In this document: positions 54,605-64,000 of the stretch, in pieces | Layout of the letters: each line of letters starts with the position of its first letter | Numbering within the stretch: position 1 is the stretch's first letter | Assembly (NCBI GenBank): GCA_963377175.1 | Contig: CAUJNA010001602.1 | Location: 56,001-120,000, forward strand | Origin: Effrenium voratum | Taxonomy: Eukaryota; Sar; Dinophyceae; Suessiales; Symbiodiniaceae | DNA: 64,000 nt | Direction of reading: 5' to 3' | Translations under genes and position numbers: made by a program | The notes under the pieces: generated by a model | Database searches by the model: none | The model's input: the letters and a program-made list of their open reading frames with translations, nothing else | Told to the model about the DNA's origin: nothing

Positions 54605-54720
54605 GTCTACTTCCGGAAGAGGAACTTCCACGCGGCGCGGAAGGCCTCTGCGGAGGCCGATCCGAGAGTTCGGATCCTTCGGATCCGGGCACAGCAATTG
54701 CGGGGCGTTGCGAAGCGCAG
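54605..54720 (+). CDS. unnamed basic exon, frame uncertain in 3' half
   Basis: After CTTCGATAG the frame VYFRKRNFHAARKASAEADP, RVRILRIRAQQLRGVAKR has about 80% G/C third bases. From 54715 a second + frame (AAELFKSVDDKLCQAGP, ending in a stop near 54829) looks as good, so an intron or two exons may be present. Rich in Arg and Lys. Confidence 0.45.
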
Positions 54721-55675
54721 GCGGCCGAGCTCTTTAAGAGTGTGGACGACAAGCTGTGCCAGGCGGGACCTGTGGGAATGGCACGCGCGCTTGCGGCGCG
54801 AATGGCTGGAGTGGCTTTTTCGGCTTGATGCTTGTCTTTGGATAGACCCGGCGACGAGTTGAAGGCTCCGGGGCTAAGCTGAAAGCCAGGCGGTTGTTGC
54901 CGTCTTTACTAGTCAGGAGTCAGGCAGATTTTGTGTCACAGCTCACGCGCACGGTTTGTTTTGAGAATGAGCTGACCTGCAAGAGCATATTGGGTGTTGA
55001 TCGAGACGTCCTTTACATGGAATGACCATTGGGGAAACCACAACAGGAGAAGTTACCAAAGGTCATTTGGGGGCCAGGGCAATTGATCAACCCCCATGTA
55101 TTTGTGTTTCCAAGGTTTGAGCCAGACATGAACAACCAGGGGCCCCGCGCTGAAGTGATCTTGCTGGATGGCCGATGCAAAAAAGAATCCTGTCGGCGAA
55201 ACGAGGGCCGCGTCGTTCCAGCACCTTGGGAGGAAGACGTGAACGTGTAAAAGCTGATGTTCAAACAATCACCTGTTTGTGGACCCCGCATGACGATCTT
55301 GATGCCCATTAAATGTCTTTTGAACTGTCCTGCCAGTTGAGCGACTGGGTCTGGGGAATACGAACCATGCGCATTACAACCAGGGTTGGGCAACAACCAA
55401 CTCTTGGTCCCGTTTGTTTAGACATGTTCAAACAAGGGACAATTCGGCCATGGGTCCCATGTTTTCAGTTCCTACAAGCCTCTGGCCCCACCTATGCTTG
55501 TGGGAGTTTGGCATTGCCGCTTTCTGTGATACCAATTGGAACCCAGAAGTGCTACAGTCATGGTCATCCAACATCTTTGGTACAGATTTGGATGTGTCTT
55601 TTCTGAAAATCAAAATCCCCAAGGGTGATTCTCACCATGGCCCAAACACCAAAGCCTCCCCCCCCAACCTGGCAG

Positions 55676-55768
55676 GCAATGGCTCTGCACATGGGCGCTG
55701 CGACGGAGGCCCGTGCTGGCGTCTGGGGGCCCGAGAAGCGGGGGGCTGGCAAGGGATCGCGGGGATGA
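55676..55768 (+). CDS. unnamed exon
   Basis: Acceptor ACCTGGCAG; frame AMALHMGAATEARAGVWGPE then KRGAGKGSRG and TGA, with high third-position GC. Ends just upstream of an inverted-repeat element (55790-55906). Could be a terminal exon. Confidence 0.5.
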   Translation, partial: AMALHMGAATEARAGVWGPEKRGAGKGSRG

Positions 55769-55789
55769 TCTTGTGACACATGTCATTCC

Positions 55790-55906
55790 AGGGGTAGCTT
55801 CCCCATTCTTTCCAGGGATCCTTCTTTTTTCAGAAAGCCACAATACGGGGAAACTGCTGGTTGTTGAAAAGAACGATGGCTGAAAAGAATGGGGAATCAA
55901 CTCCTA
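55790..55906. mobile_element. inverted-repeat element, copy 2 of 2
   Basis: Near-identical to 29831-29955. The first 39 bases (starting AGGGGTAGCTTCCCCATTC) and the reverse complement of the last 39 differ at about seven positions. No coding capacity. Confidence 0.75.
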
Positions 55907-56199
55907 GAGTCATGTCCTTCTTTGCTTCGTTGTGCTTCGTTTATTGATGTTTGGGCAAGACGGATGTAGGCATTACACTGTTGTTGCCTGCCGTCAGACT
56001 AGCGATGATAGGACCAGTACAGGTTCTTTGTAGACGTGTTCGGATAGAAGGTGTCAACAGACCCACTGATTAGGGAGCAACACATGTACAACCAAGCTGT
56101 TTGAATTGAATAGATCCCTTTTTGGGCCGGCGCGTGCACCTGCATGACGAACAAAGGGCAGACCATCACCTCTTCGATTGTTTCATCATTCGGGCCAAA

Positions 56200-56206
56200 C
56201 AAATGT

Positions 56207-56266
<60 letters not shown>

Positions 56267-56292
56267 AAGCTGGCTGGCTGGCTGGCTGGCTG

Positions 56293-56349
<57 letters not shown>

Positions 56350-56377
56350 ACTGTTCCGTTGTTTGACTTGCTTGCTT

Positions 56378-56408
<31 letters not shown>

Positions 56409-56425
56409 TGCTTGCTTGACTGTTC
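56200..56425. repeat. (GCTT)n and (GGCT)n array
   Basis: Pure GCTT blocks alternating with GGCT blocks, and a repeated spacer TTGACTGTTCCGTTGTTTGACTT that occurs twice, so the array grew partly by segmental duplication. Open on both strands (Leu-Ala-Cys and Lys-Gln-Ala-Ser); not genes. Confidence 0.95.
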
Positions 56426-56525
56426 CGTTGTTTGACTTGCTTTTCTTTTTCTTTTCTTTTTTTGGGGGGGGGCTGTTTTGTTTTGTTTGCTTTGTTTGCT
56501 TCCTTGCGTGCGTGGGTGCGTTTGT

Positions 56526-56530
56526 GCATG

Positions 56531-56586
<56 letters not shown>

Positions 56587-56590
56587 CCCG

Positions 56591-56646
<56 letters not shown>

Positions 56647-56665
56647 CCCAGTGTGTGCTTGCTTG
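56526..56665. repeat. (TGCC)n array
   Basis: More than 30 TGCC units with two CCCGCC or CCCAG interruptions. Confidence 0.95.
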
Positions 56666-56750
56666 CCTGCCTGTTACTTTGCTTGGTTCTTTGCTTTTTT
56701 GCACTCGCCATATTTTGCGTACGCCATGCTGCACACATTCTTGGCCTCAG

Positions 56751-56813
56751 GTGCTAGAGATGGCCATCCGTCTCGGGCGCAAGAGCTTGAAGCTGGGAGC
56801 CCAGTGCGACCAA
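56751..56813 (+). CDS. unnamed 21-codon exon
   Basis: Acceptor TTGGCCTCAG and donor CAA|GTGAAAG bound 63 nt in phase 0 reading VLEMAIRLGRKSLKLGAQCD then Q. High third-position GC, helical. Splice sites are good on both sides. Confidence 0.65.
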
Positions 56814-57861
56814 GTGAAAGCAACCTGGATATGAATCAGAGCTTCAAAACCTGCTGGAGCCACAGACCCGATGCTAGGGAAAGTTGGGTCGTGAAAGAAA
56901 GCCTGAATTTGACTATGATTGGTTAGTTTCATGCTGGGCGGTGCCACGGCCCATTGGTGGCGATTGGTTGAAGTGCTTGAGATAGCTGGTGAACGGAACA
57001 GATATGGCGAGGTTGTTTGCGTAGAAGACCATCAGCTAGTAGTACTTCTCTTAGATCAGCAAGCCAAGGAGTACGTTCACACTGGGCCAGCAAACCAAAG
57101 TTGAAACCAACGGAATCAGAATGAACCTGGAGAAAGGTTTGGTGCGCATGCTAGCTGAAGTAAAACAATAATGCTGAAAATCACCGGGCATGGAATTGAA
57201 GCCATCACAAAGGACGGTTGTCTACTAAACAGGGTCCGATGTCAGCTTGGCAGAGGACATTTGACAGGCTTGCTCCTACTGACCTTGGCCAGCCCCATAG
57301 AAAGCAGGGTGCGGAATCACTTGAAGATGTGGCCAACGAGTGTTAAATCTGGAGATGTGCGTCTCACTTGAAAGCAACGGGAGACTTGGGAGCGGCTGAG
57401 CTTTGATGGCTGGGGAAGTACTGATGGGCTTTCGCAGCTGTGGACTTACGACAAGTTCGTTGGGCGGAAGTGACACGCCAGCAGAACCGAACCGATGAGG
57501 ATTTTGGCGCGGTGCTAGATACTGCACCCCGTGCTCAGTTTTCCTCAAAGCCAACCACAAGGGGATGGAGAATTCTGCTTGCAACAAATCCGGAGAATGA
57601 ATCTGGAGGAACTTGAACAAGCACATGAGGTTTGGTTGAAATTTCCAACAGTCTATGATCTGTTTGGAGGGACATGGAGGGACTCGCTAACTTTCCCCAC
57701 AAACTGGGCAGCGCACTAAAATTCGGATGTCCTTTGCAGGAAGCAATCTGTTTTTTGATCTGTGACTCACAGGAAGACACCAACCCCCGACAGCATTGGA
57801 GCGAAAGATGAGAGGCTCGGTCTCGCCCTGAGGGCTTTCGTTTCGCCACAGGCTGCTGCAG

Positions 57862-57949
57862 GAAGCTGGCACCAAGAAGCAGCAGGCAGATGCGGTGCCT
57901 GAAGCAGTGCATCTGGGCCGCTGCCAACACGTATCCTCCCAAGGCCAAC
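57862..57949 (+). CDS. unnamed exon of a possible helical-repeat gene
   Basis: Acceptor GCTGCAG and donor AAC|GTGATAA bound 88 nt reading KLAPRSSRQMRCLKQCIWAA then ANTYPPKAN. The 3' part has almost only G/C third bases. Upstream member of a series of + exons to 62.8 kb. Confidence 0.5.
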
Positions 57950-58361
57950 GTGATAAATCACACTGGTACCAAGTTGCGAGCGTTTAGAGGGGGCTTGTGT
58001 TGCAACCCCTGGCTTGCTTGGAAATACCTGGTCCCTTTGCGTTGCAGTTTCTTGACGTTTGACATGACCATCATGACCCAACAAAACACATGGACTACCT
58101 ACAAAGCCGTACTAGTACGGAACACCCCTGCGCGCATGTCACAGGATGGGACATCACGTTTTTGTGCCAGGGCCCATGCTTTCTGCTCTCCGTAGGACCT
58201 CGTTTGATGCTTCCGCCAACAAACAGCTTGAGGCTTGGTCGCGGTTTTGCCTGGGATGGCTGCTGCTAACATGCCTGCCGGCCTGTTAGTGGTCCAACAG
58301 ATAGTTGAATCCTAGAGAATGGGGCGGCCAAAGTTTTAGCATCCCCTCTGGCCTACCGAAG

Positions 58362-58487
58362 GGCGTGAATCCGAGTGAACTGGCCCTTTGCCGCCAGATG
58401 GCCAGCCTGCTTGCCTTGGGGCAGTTCTACCTCATGCGGGAGGAGATGCCATCGTCTCGAAATTGGCAACCCTTCGGCCACGCGAAG
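58362..58487 (+). CDS. unnamed helical exon
   Basis: After ACCGAAG the frame GVNPSELALCRQMASLLALG, QFYLMREEMPSSRNWQPFGH, AK runs 126 nt in phase 0 to donor AAG|GTATTG. High third-position GC. Resembles helix pairs of TPR-type repeats, but no consensus is clear. Confidence 0.6.
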
Positions 58488-59140
58488 GTATTGTAGGTTC
58501 TCCAAAGGCGCATCCTGGGCTCAAGTACCTTGGGGTGTTTTGACTTGAGATTCAAGTCACAACAGCACACTTGCAGCAGTACTTGGATTGGTCGACCGCC
58601 CAAACAGCTGGAGCTCATCTTACACTTGCCATGCCTCGAATGGGTTCACAGGTTCAGGAGCTCACAGTGGTGAGCTTCCTTTGGATTTCCCTTCACCAGT
58701 TTTTGGTCCGTTTCTACTGCATGTCGTTGGCTTTTTTTGCTGGGATGGCCATCCACTCTTGTGGACCGTGACCAATGGTGATGCCTTTGCAGTTGCTAGG
58801 ATCCGTTGAAGCAATCGCAGTGCTCCAAAAATGCGATGGGAAACGCTGCCAGCCAAGAACGCCACAGAATGCAAATCCAATAGCCAAACATGGGGATGGG
58901 GAGGGGCAAAGCGTGCCCAATGCTCGCCCACATTTTGTTTGATTGGTTCCACCTCCATTTGATTGACTGCTTTGGCAGGTGAGCAAACTTGAGTCCTGAG
59001 GCCTCATTGACTGGCTTTGAGCTTGGTGGTTCTTAAATCGTTGAGTTGCCAAACTCCTTGTCTATCTTGAAGCCTCGTCAAGTCCGGATTGAGTTCCGCG
59101 CAAATCTACTTGTAAAGGAGACGGTTCTATGAGCTTTTTT

Positions 59141-59333
59141 GGTGAGAGGTTCTCCAAGCCACGCAGTTAGGTCCCGGACCTCGGACCTGTCGAGCGATCC
59201 ATCACCAGCCAGCTCGGCTCGGCTCGGTGGCCTCGAGGACGCCCGCCTGTCGCTGTCCATGGGGGAGGCGGCCTCTGCACTTCTGCAGGCGGGAAAAAAA
59301 AAGCGCGACTCGCGACCATTTTGCAGGTTCCTT
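59141..59333. CDS. coding island, strand unresolved
   Basis: On + the frame RTSDLSSDPSPASSARLGGL, EDARLSLSMGEAASALLQAG has high third-position GC. On minus, from 59212 downward, LAGDGSLDRSEVRDLTAWLG has equally high third-position GC and matches the second half of an EF-hand loop (D-G-S-L-D-x-x-E) with a following helix; the first half of the loop would come from another exon. Only one reading can be right. Confidence 0.45.
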
Positions 59334-59561
59334 CCATTTGCTCCTATAGGAGTCTGCAAAATATTTTCTCCTGTTGGTTTTACAGGGAATCTATTATTAT
59401 TGGAACTTTTTTTTGGTATTTTTTGCAGGGGGTTTAAGCAAATGGAAGGTTCGGTGGCCGGTGTTTGTCGGGTTCGGTCCCCGTATTTTGATACATACCC
59501 ACCCCAAACATGTGACCTAGCCGTTCTTGAGACACCCCCGCCCACAAAATGAGCCTCTCAG

Positions 59562-59631
59562 CAGCCAGGAGCTGGATGATACCGCCTCCTGGGAGGCAGG
59601 GCTTGGGCCATCCGCTCTGTCTTTGGCGCCA
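59562..59631 (+). CDS. unnamed exon candidate
   Basis: Acceptor CCTCTCAG and donor CCA|GTTTTC bound 70 nt reading SQELDDTASWEAGLGPSALS then LAP. Moderate third-position GC. Confidence 0.4.
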
Positions 59632-60009
59632 GTTTTCAACCGGTTCCGGTTGGATCTCCGGATCTCCGGGTCTCCACAGAAACTTGGCCAACAAAAGACA
59701 GGGGTGGCCGAACTAAGGCCAGCTGTGGCAAGAACAATGGGCCGGCTGCGTAGACGCGAAAGCTCACATTCCGATAGTCAGAGGTGCACTCGGTCATGTT
59801 TTGCTGGCATAGAGAGCCGGCGGCGATCATCTTTGTAAGCCGCCCTTGAGAGCCGGCCGGTCGCTCTCACGTGGGAGTCTCTGACACTGACCATTCGGAA
59901 GTTACACACTCTTCTGGTGGGGTCTTATATTTGCCCTAGTGGCAGGAAGCAAATGTTGTCCGTTTAGGCCATCCTGGAGTCGCATGGATCCTTGAGGTTC
60001 AGTCACAAT

Positions 60010-60125
60010 ATGGATTCGTCTTTGTTAGGGGACACCCCCAAACAAAATCGTGGTTTTCCTTTTGGTTTCCCTTTAAAACCACCCAAGAAAGGGTAGCCTC
60101 AAAAAGCAGCCACCCCCACATGGGT
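60010..60125. mobile_element. GGTTTTCC-block element copy
   Basis: GGGGACACCCCCAAAC, GTGGTTTTCCTTTTGGTTTC, ACCACCCAAGAAAGGG, then CCTCAAAAAGCAGCCACCCC. Same order of blocks as at 5750 and 53640. Lies between exons. Confidence 0.5.
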
Positions 60126-60206
60126 ATAACCTCAATGATTTTGGCCCTTTGGCCATTTACGGGGATGTTTGGCCGCCAGCAAATATGAAGGTAGAGACGC
60201 TCGCAG

Positions 60207-60292
60207 GGAGTGGCCGTGGGCTTCCTGGTGGAGGCCTACATCCTGAACAACCAGCCGGACAAGGCGGAGAGAATTTGGGGAATGCGGAGGGG
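60207..60292 (+). CDS. unnamed helical exon, TPR-like
   Basis: Acceptor GCTCGCAG starts phase 0: GVAVGFLVEAYILNNQPDKA then ERIWGMRRG, about 90% G/C third bases, to a GT donor (GG|GTTGGAG). FLVEAYILNNQPDKAERI has the small-residue spacing of a TPR helix pair. Confidence 0.65.
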
Positions 60293-60802
60293 GTTGGAGT
60301 GTCAATGACTCACTTGCCACACAAGATTTGTGCTTCTAGCCATCGATTTGCCCTTTCTCCATGGGAATTCTGCCTTGGAATGGATGGGGCTTGAGTTGAC
60401 GTGAGCAACTTCAGATCGGCCAGTGTCTCGGGTCTTCGCCAGCCAACTCACTTCGCAAGTCACGTGGTGTGCACAACAAATCAATGGGATGCTCGGGATG
60501 TTGGATATTGTGTAAATGTGATGCCGTCTCCCTTGAGTCACAGATCAAGCATGTGTTGAACCCATGTCCACTTTCAAACTGAGAGGCATATATGCTTGCA
60601 ACGCCCAGCTTGCAGACTACGCGAGTGGCTCTGACATGCAAAGATGACTCCTTGCTTTCCTCTCTCTACGTGGGAAGTAGCTGGCTGAATCCAACTGCAC
60701 GCCGGCCATGCTCATCAAACAGCAACACAACACTTGTGCTTAGGCGCTCCGCCAGTCGATTCCGTAAGAAAGGGGCCTTTGAAGACTTCGAGGTGTATCC
60801 AG

Positions 60803-60886
60803 CCTCGGAGCCGCGAGGCCGTGCAAGTCTGCAAGGAGGCCACCGAGCGCATTCGGCACCGGCCTGACCAGAAGAGAGAGGCGGGG
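60803..60886 (+). CDS. unnamed helical exon
   Basis: Acceptor TGTATCCAG, frame PRSREAVQVCKEATERIRHR then PDQKREAG, nearly all third bases G/C, ending at GT of GTCTTT. Helical like its neighbours; possibly the same gene as 60207-60292. Confidence 0.6.
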
Positions 60887-60967
60887 AGTCTTTAGCTCCA
60901 ATGGTCGAGAACTGTGGTCTCCTTTGCACTATGGTTTTTAAGATTCACTGTGGAGTAGACTTGGGAT

Positions 60968-61212
60968 ATGGGTGTGTCTCTTTTTAGGGGGCCCCCAAAA
61001 TGGGTTGTTTTCCCTTGAGTTTCCTTAGAAACTGCAAGCACTGTGGATCTCGTGAATTTCACCTGTGGATCCCACCAAGGGCGCTCTCCAGGCTTCCATA
61101 TCGGTGTCATTGTTTGAGGATTTGGAACCCCAAAATGGATTTTGGCGTTCCTTTTGGTTTCCCTTTGAAACTACAACAAAGGGATACCCCCAAAAAGCGC
61201 AACCACACCCAC
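60968..61212. mobile_element. inverted-repeat element, about 245 bp
   Basis: Left end ATGGGTGTGTCTCTTTTTAG followed by GGGGGCCCCC; right end ACCCCCAAAAAGCGCAACCA then CACCCAC. The ends are inverted copies with a few changes. Inside are two GGTTTCC-type blocks. Intronic position between exons 60803 and 61628. Confidence 0.55.
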
Positions 61213-61399
61213 ACCTGTGTCCCGAAGGGCCTCTCAAATTCCTGCAGCTGAGGGTGTCTTAATGAGTTCCACAGGCCATCCGAGGCTGGCTATGGATCAT
61301 TTGCATTGGAACATTTGCCCGCGCGGTCTGGAAACCAAGGGTTTGCCACCAAAAACCCTTTTGCTGCGCGCCAAAGGTTGCAACGTGCTGCACCATCCA

Positions 61400-61576
61400 T
61401 GTCAAGCCTATCAGAGCATTGCACAACTTGCGGCCAGAGTGCAGTTTAGAGAGTTTGTTTGCCATGCCGTCTCTCTCGCATCCTGTCTCGATGGTTCGTT
61501 ACTGGCCTTCAATGTTTCGAAGAACAAGCAGGCAGAATACCCAGAAGTCTCATGTTTTTGTGCGTTTGCACTGAAG
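61400..61576 (+). CDS. weak exon candidate
   Basis: Open frame AQLAARVQFREFVCHAVSLA, SCLDGSLLAFNVSKNKQAEY ending at a consensus donor CTGAAG|GTAACT (61577). Third-position GC is low, so it may be chance. Confidence 0.3.
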
Positions 61577-61627
61577 GTAACTTATGTTGATCAAAATCAC
61601 GAACTCCGAATGCTCTCAACCCGCGAG

Positions 61628-61764
61628 ACGGTGTACTTGCTGCACCACCTCATCCATGCCTTGTCCGTTTTCGGGGACATTGAGCAGGCAAAGGAGGCCG
61701 GGAGAGCGTACGTGGCTGCGCAGAGGATTTTCGGCCAGTTCTACCTCTGCACTTCCTGCCTTCC
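61628..61764 (+). CDS. unnamed helical exon, TPR-like
   Basis: Acceptor CCGCGAG, phase 0: TVYLLHHLIHALSVFGDIEQ, AKEAGRAYVAAQRIFGQFYL, CTSCL, high third-position GC, to donor CC|GTGATG (or stop TGA at 61766 if terminal). GDIEQAKEAGRAYVAAQRIF is TPR-like. Confidence 0.6.
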
Positions 61765-62230
61765 GTGATGCTTTGCTCCAATTCAGCAAAACAATTTGCT
61801 TGATCATGCCCTGGAGAGGCATAACAGCTTCGACATCTACCTAATTCTGAGAATCTCTCAGAATTGTGTAGTTCCCCACTGTCTTGGGCCAAAGAAGCAG
61901 GTTGAGCGTTGCACAAGTACTATTGCTATGTAGGAAGGCTAGGTCATGTCATATTTCTGTTTCCTCTCTTCAAAACATGCCCAGCAAAGTGATTGTGCTT
62001 GTCGGTGCTTGTGTTTGCGAAAAGTATCATGTTTCATGCGTGCTCGTATGCAGATGCGTCAAGAGAATATGCTTCTTGTGTGCGACTATGCTTGTATGTG
62101 TGTGTGTGTGTGCGCGTGCAGATGAATACATATAGTAATAGGTGTGGCCTGTGTGGCTGCATCTTGCGGGGGTTTGTCTGTGGAAGCGGGAGGGTTTGTC
62201 TGTGCAGAAATCAGATGTTGATTCCTCGAG

Positions 62231-62316
62231 TTGATCCATCCCATTTCGCACTCGGAGATTCTGCACAGACCTTAGCCAAGCTCACAAGGGTCGGCTTGTC
62301 ACTTGGACATGATGAG
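62231..62316 (+). CDS. unnamed exon
   Basis: Ends at a consensus donor GATGAG|GTAAGC; frame DPSHFALGDSAQTLAKLTRV then GLSLGHDE. Two acceptors are possible (62230 or 62259). Confidence 0.5.
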
Positions 62317-62717
62317 GTAAGCACACCGGCACTGGCGCAAGCAAGACACAGGGATTTTTGAGAGACTCAAGAGTTTTAGGTTGGCCGTTGGGTGCTTGCA
62401 ACAGAGCCACAGGATTGGCAACTCGCAGGCTGTCCACGCAGCTAGTCAACTAAAAAATAATAATGTTGCATCCATGATCAAAAGGGCACTTGCGAAAGCA
62501 TCTGTAGGTGCTGTGCTGAGTTTCCTGTATAAGAAGAACGACCTGCTTGCATGTTGCAATGATACGTGCACTGCTGATTGCTGGCCCCATGAGACCGGAA
62601 CACGGATGAGGGTTGCTCCAGAACACCAACTGACTCATTTATACCTCGTAATGTACCTGTTGGCATTTGGCTTCTTTCGTTGCCTACGCTGGATGATTCC
62701 ATAGAAACCGCTGCTAG

Positions 62718-62777
62718 GTGGGTGATGAGGCTTTGGCCGTGGCAAACGAGCTTGGCTGCAAGTGCCTTGGCCCCGCA
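62718..62777 (+). CDS. unnamed 20-codon exon
   Basis: Acceptor CTGCTAG and donor GCA|GTCACA bound 60 nt in phase 0 reading VGDEALAVANELGCKCLGPA. The frame stays open beyond the donor for another 25 codons. Last exon candidate before the trinucleotide array. Confidence 0.5.
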
Positions 62778-62859
62778 GTCACAAAAGTAGCGCCGGAGCT
62801 GACACGCCAGTATGCTCGCGCTTCGATGCTGCTATCGCCCCGCGGCTGCTGCTGTTGCT

Positions 62860-63830
<971 letters not shown>

Positions 63831-64000
63831 TTTAGTGTTGTCCTTAAACAACAACGGTTGGCAGGTGTCGATGAACAAGATATCTTGATTGGAACGGAAA
63901 CAGGCTAATCAACTCTTTGCAGTTGGCTTGCTCTGCTAGAACTCTCGGTGGGGTTTGAACAGTGCTGACATGAAGAAATCTAGTCTAACAGCGGGGGATT
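63831..64000. other. window end, nothing seen
   Basis: Unique sequence after the array with no convincing exon. Confidence 0.5.

Noticed and set aside
56122..56757. 211-codon Cys-Leu-Ala frame and Gln-Ala-Ser-Lys mirrors
   Set aside because: Derived from GCTT and TGCC arrays.

Overview
The window reads as a piece of a dinoflagellate nuclear genome (inferred; Suessiales/Symbiodiniaceae-like, species not determinable). Reasons: no long open frames outside low-complexity arrays; coding signal confined to short islands of about 30-350 nt with very high GC at third codon positions; these islands are bounded by AG|G-type acceptors and GT or GC donors and separated by hundreds of bases of intron; many long microsatellites; short intronic inverted-repeat elements. 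All exon calls were made by eye from third-position GC, splice consensus and phase, so edges are approximate and most exons cannot be named. Exons on the + strand predominate over the whole 64 kb.

Layout. 0-10 kb: unnamed + exons, including an F-box-like one near 9.8 kb. 10-23 kb: more unnamed + exons, a signal-peptide first exon at 18.7 kb, a 348-nt exon with a membrane segment at 20.75-21.10 kb, and a minus-strand pair at 16.2-16.5 kb. 24.2-26.45 kb: the best complete 3' half of a gene, at least five exons of a bacterial-type (LVIVD/beta-propeller-like) protein ending in a clear stop. 28-42 kb: FtsH-type AAA protease exons; three consecutive ones join in phase to give Walker A and the following conserved strand, mostly through GC-AG introns.

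The most unusual part is the roughly 6.4-kb intron of the FtsH-like gene (34.09-40.49 kb). It holds an AT-rich island with a broken viral-type (FtsK/HerA, A32-like) DNA-packaging ATPase whose Walker A half and Walker B half lie on opposite strands, several small AT-rich acidic reading frames, a protease-like/zinc-module relic, and a 1.1-kb (ATGT)n array. I read it as a decayed Polinton-like or giant-virus-related insertion.

42-57 kb: scattered + exons, long TTGG, GCTT and TGCC arrays and inverted-repeat elements. 57.8-62.8 kb: a run of helical, TPR-like + exons that may be one gene, ending in a 1-kb trinucleotide array. Two related-looking kinds of small inverted-repeat element recur: one of about 120 bp with near-39-bp terminal repeats (two copies) and one tagged by TGGGTGTGTC..TTTTTGAGGG, often next to (GT)n tracts.
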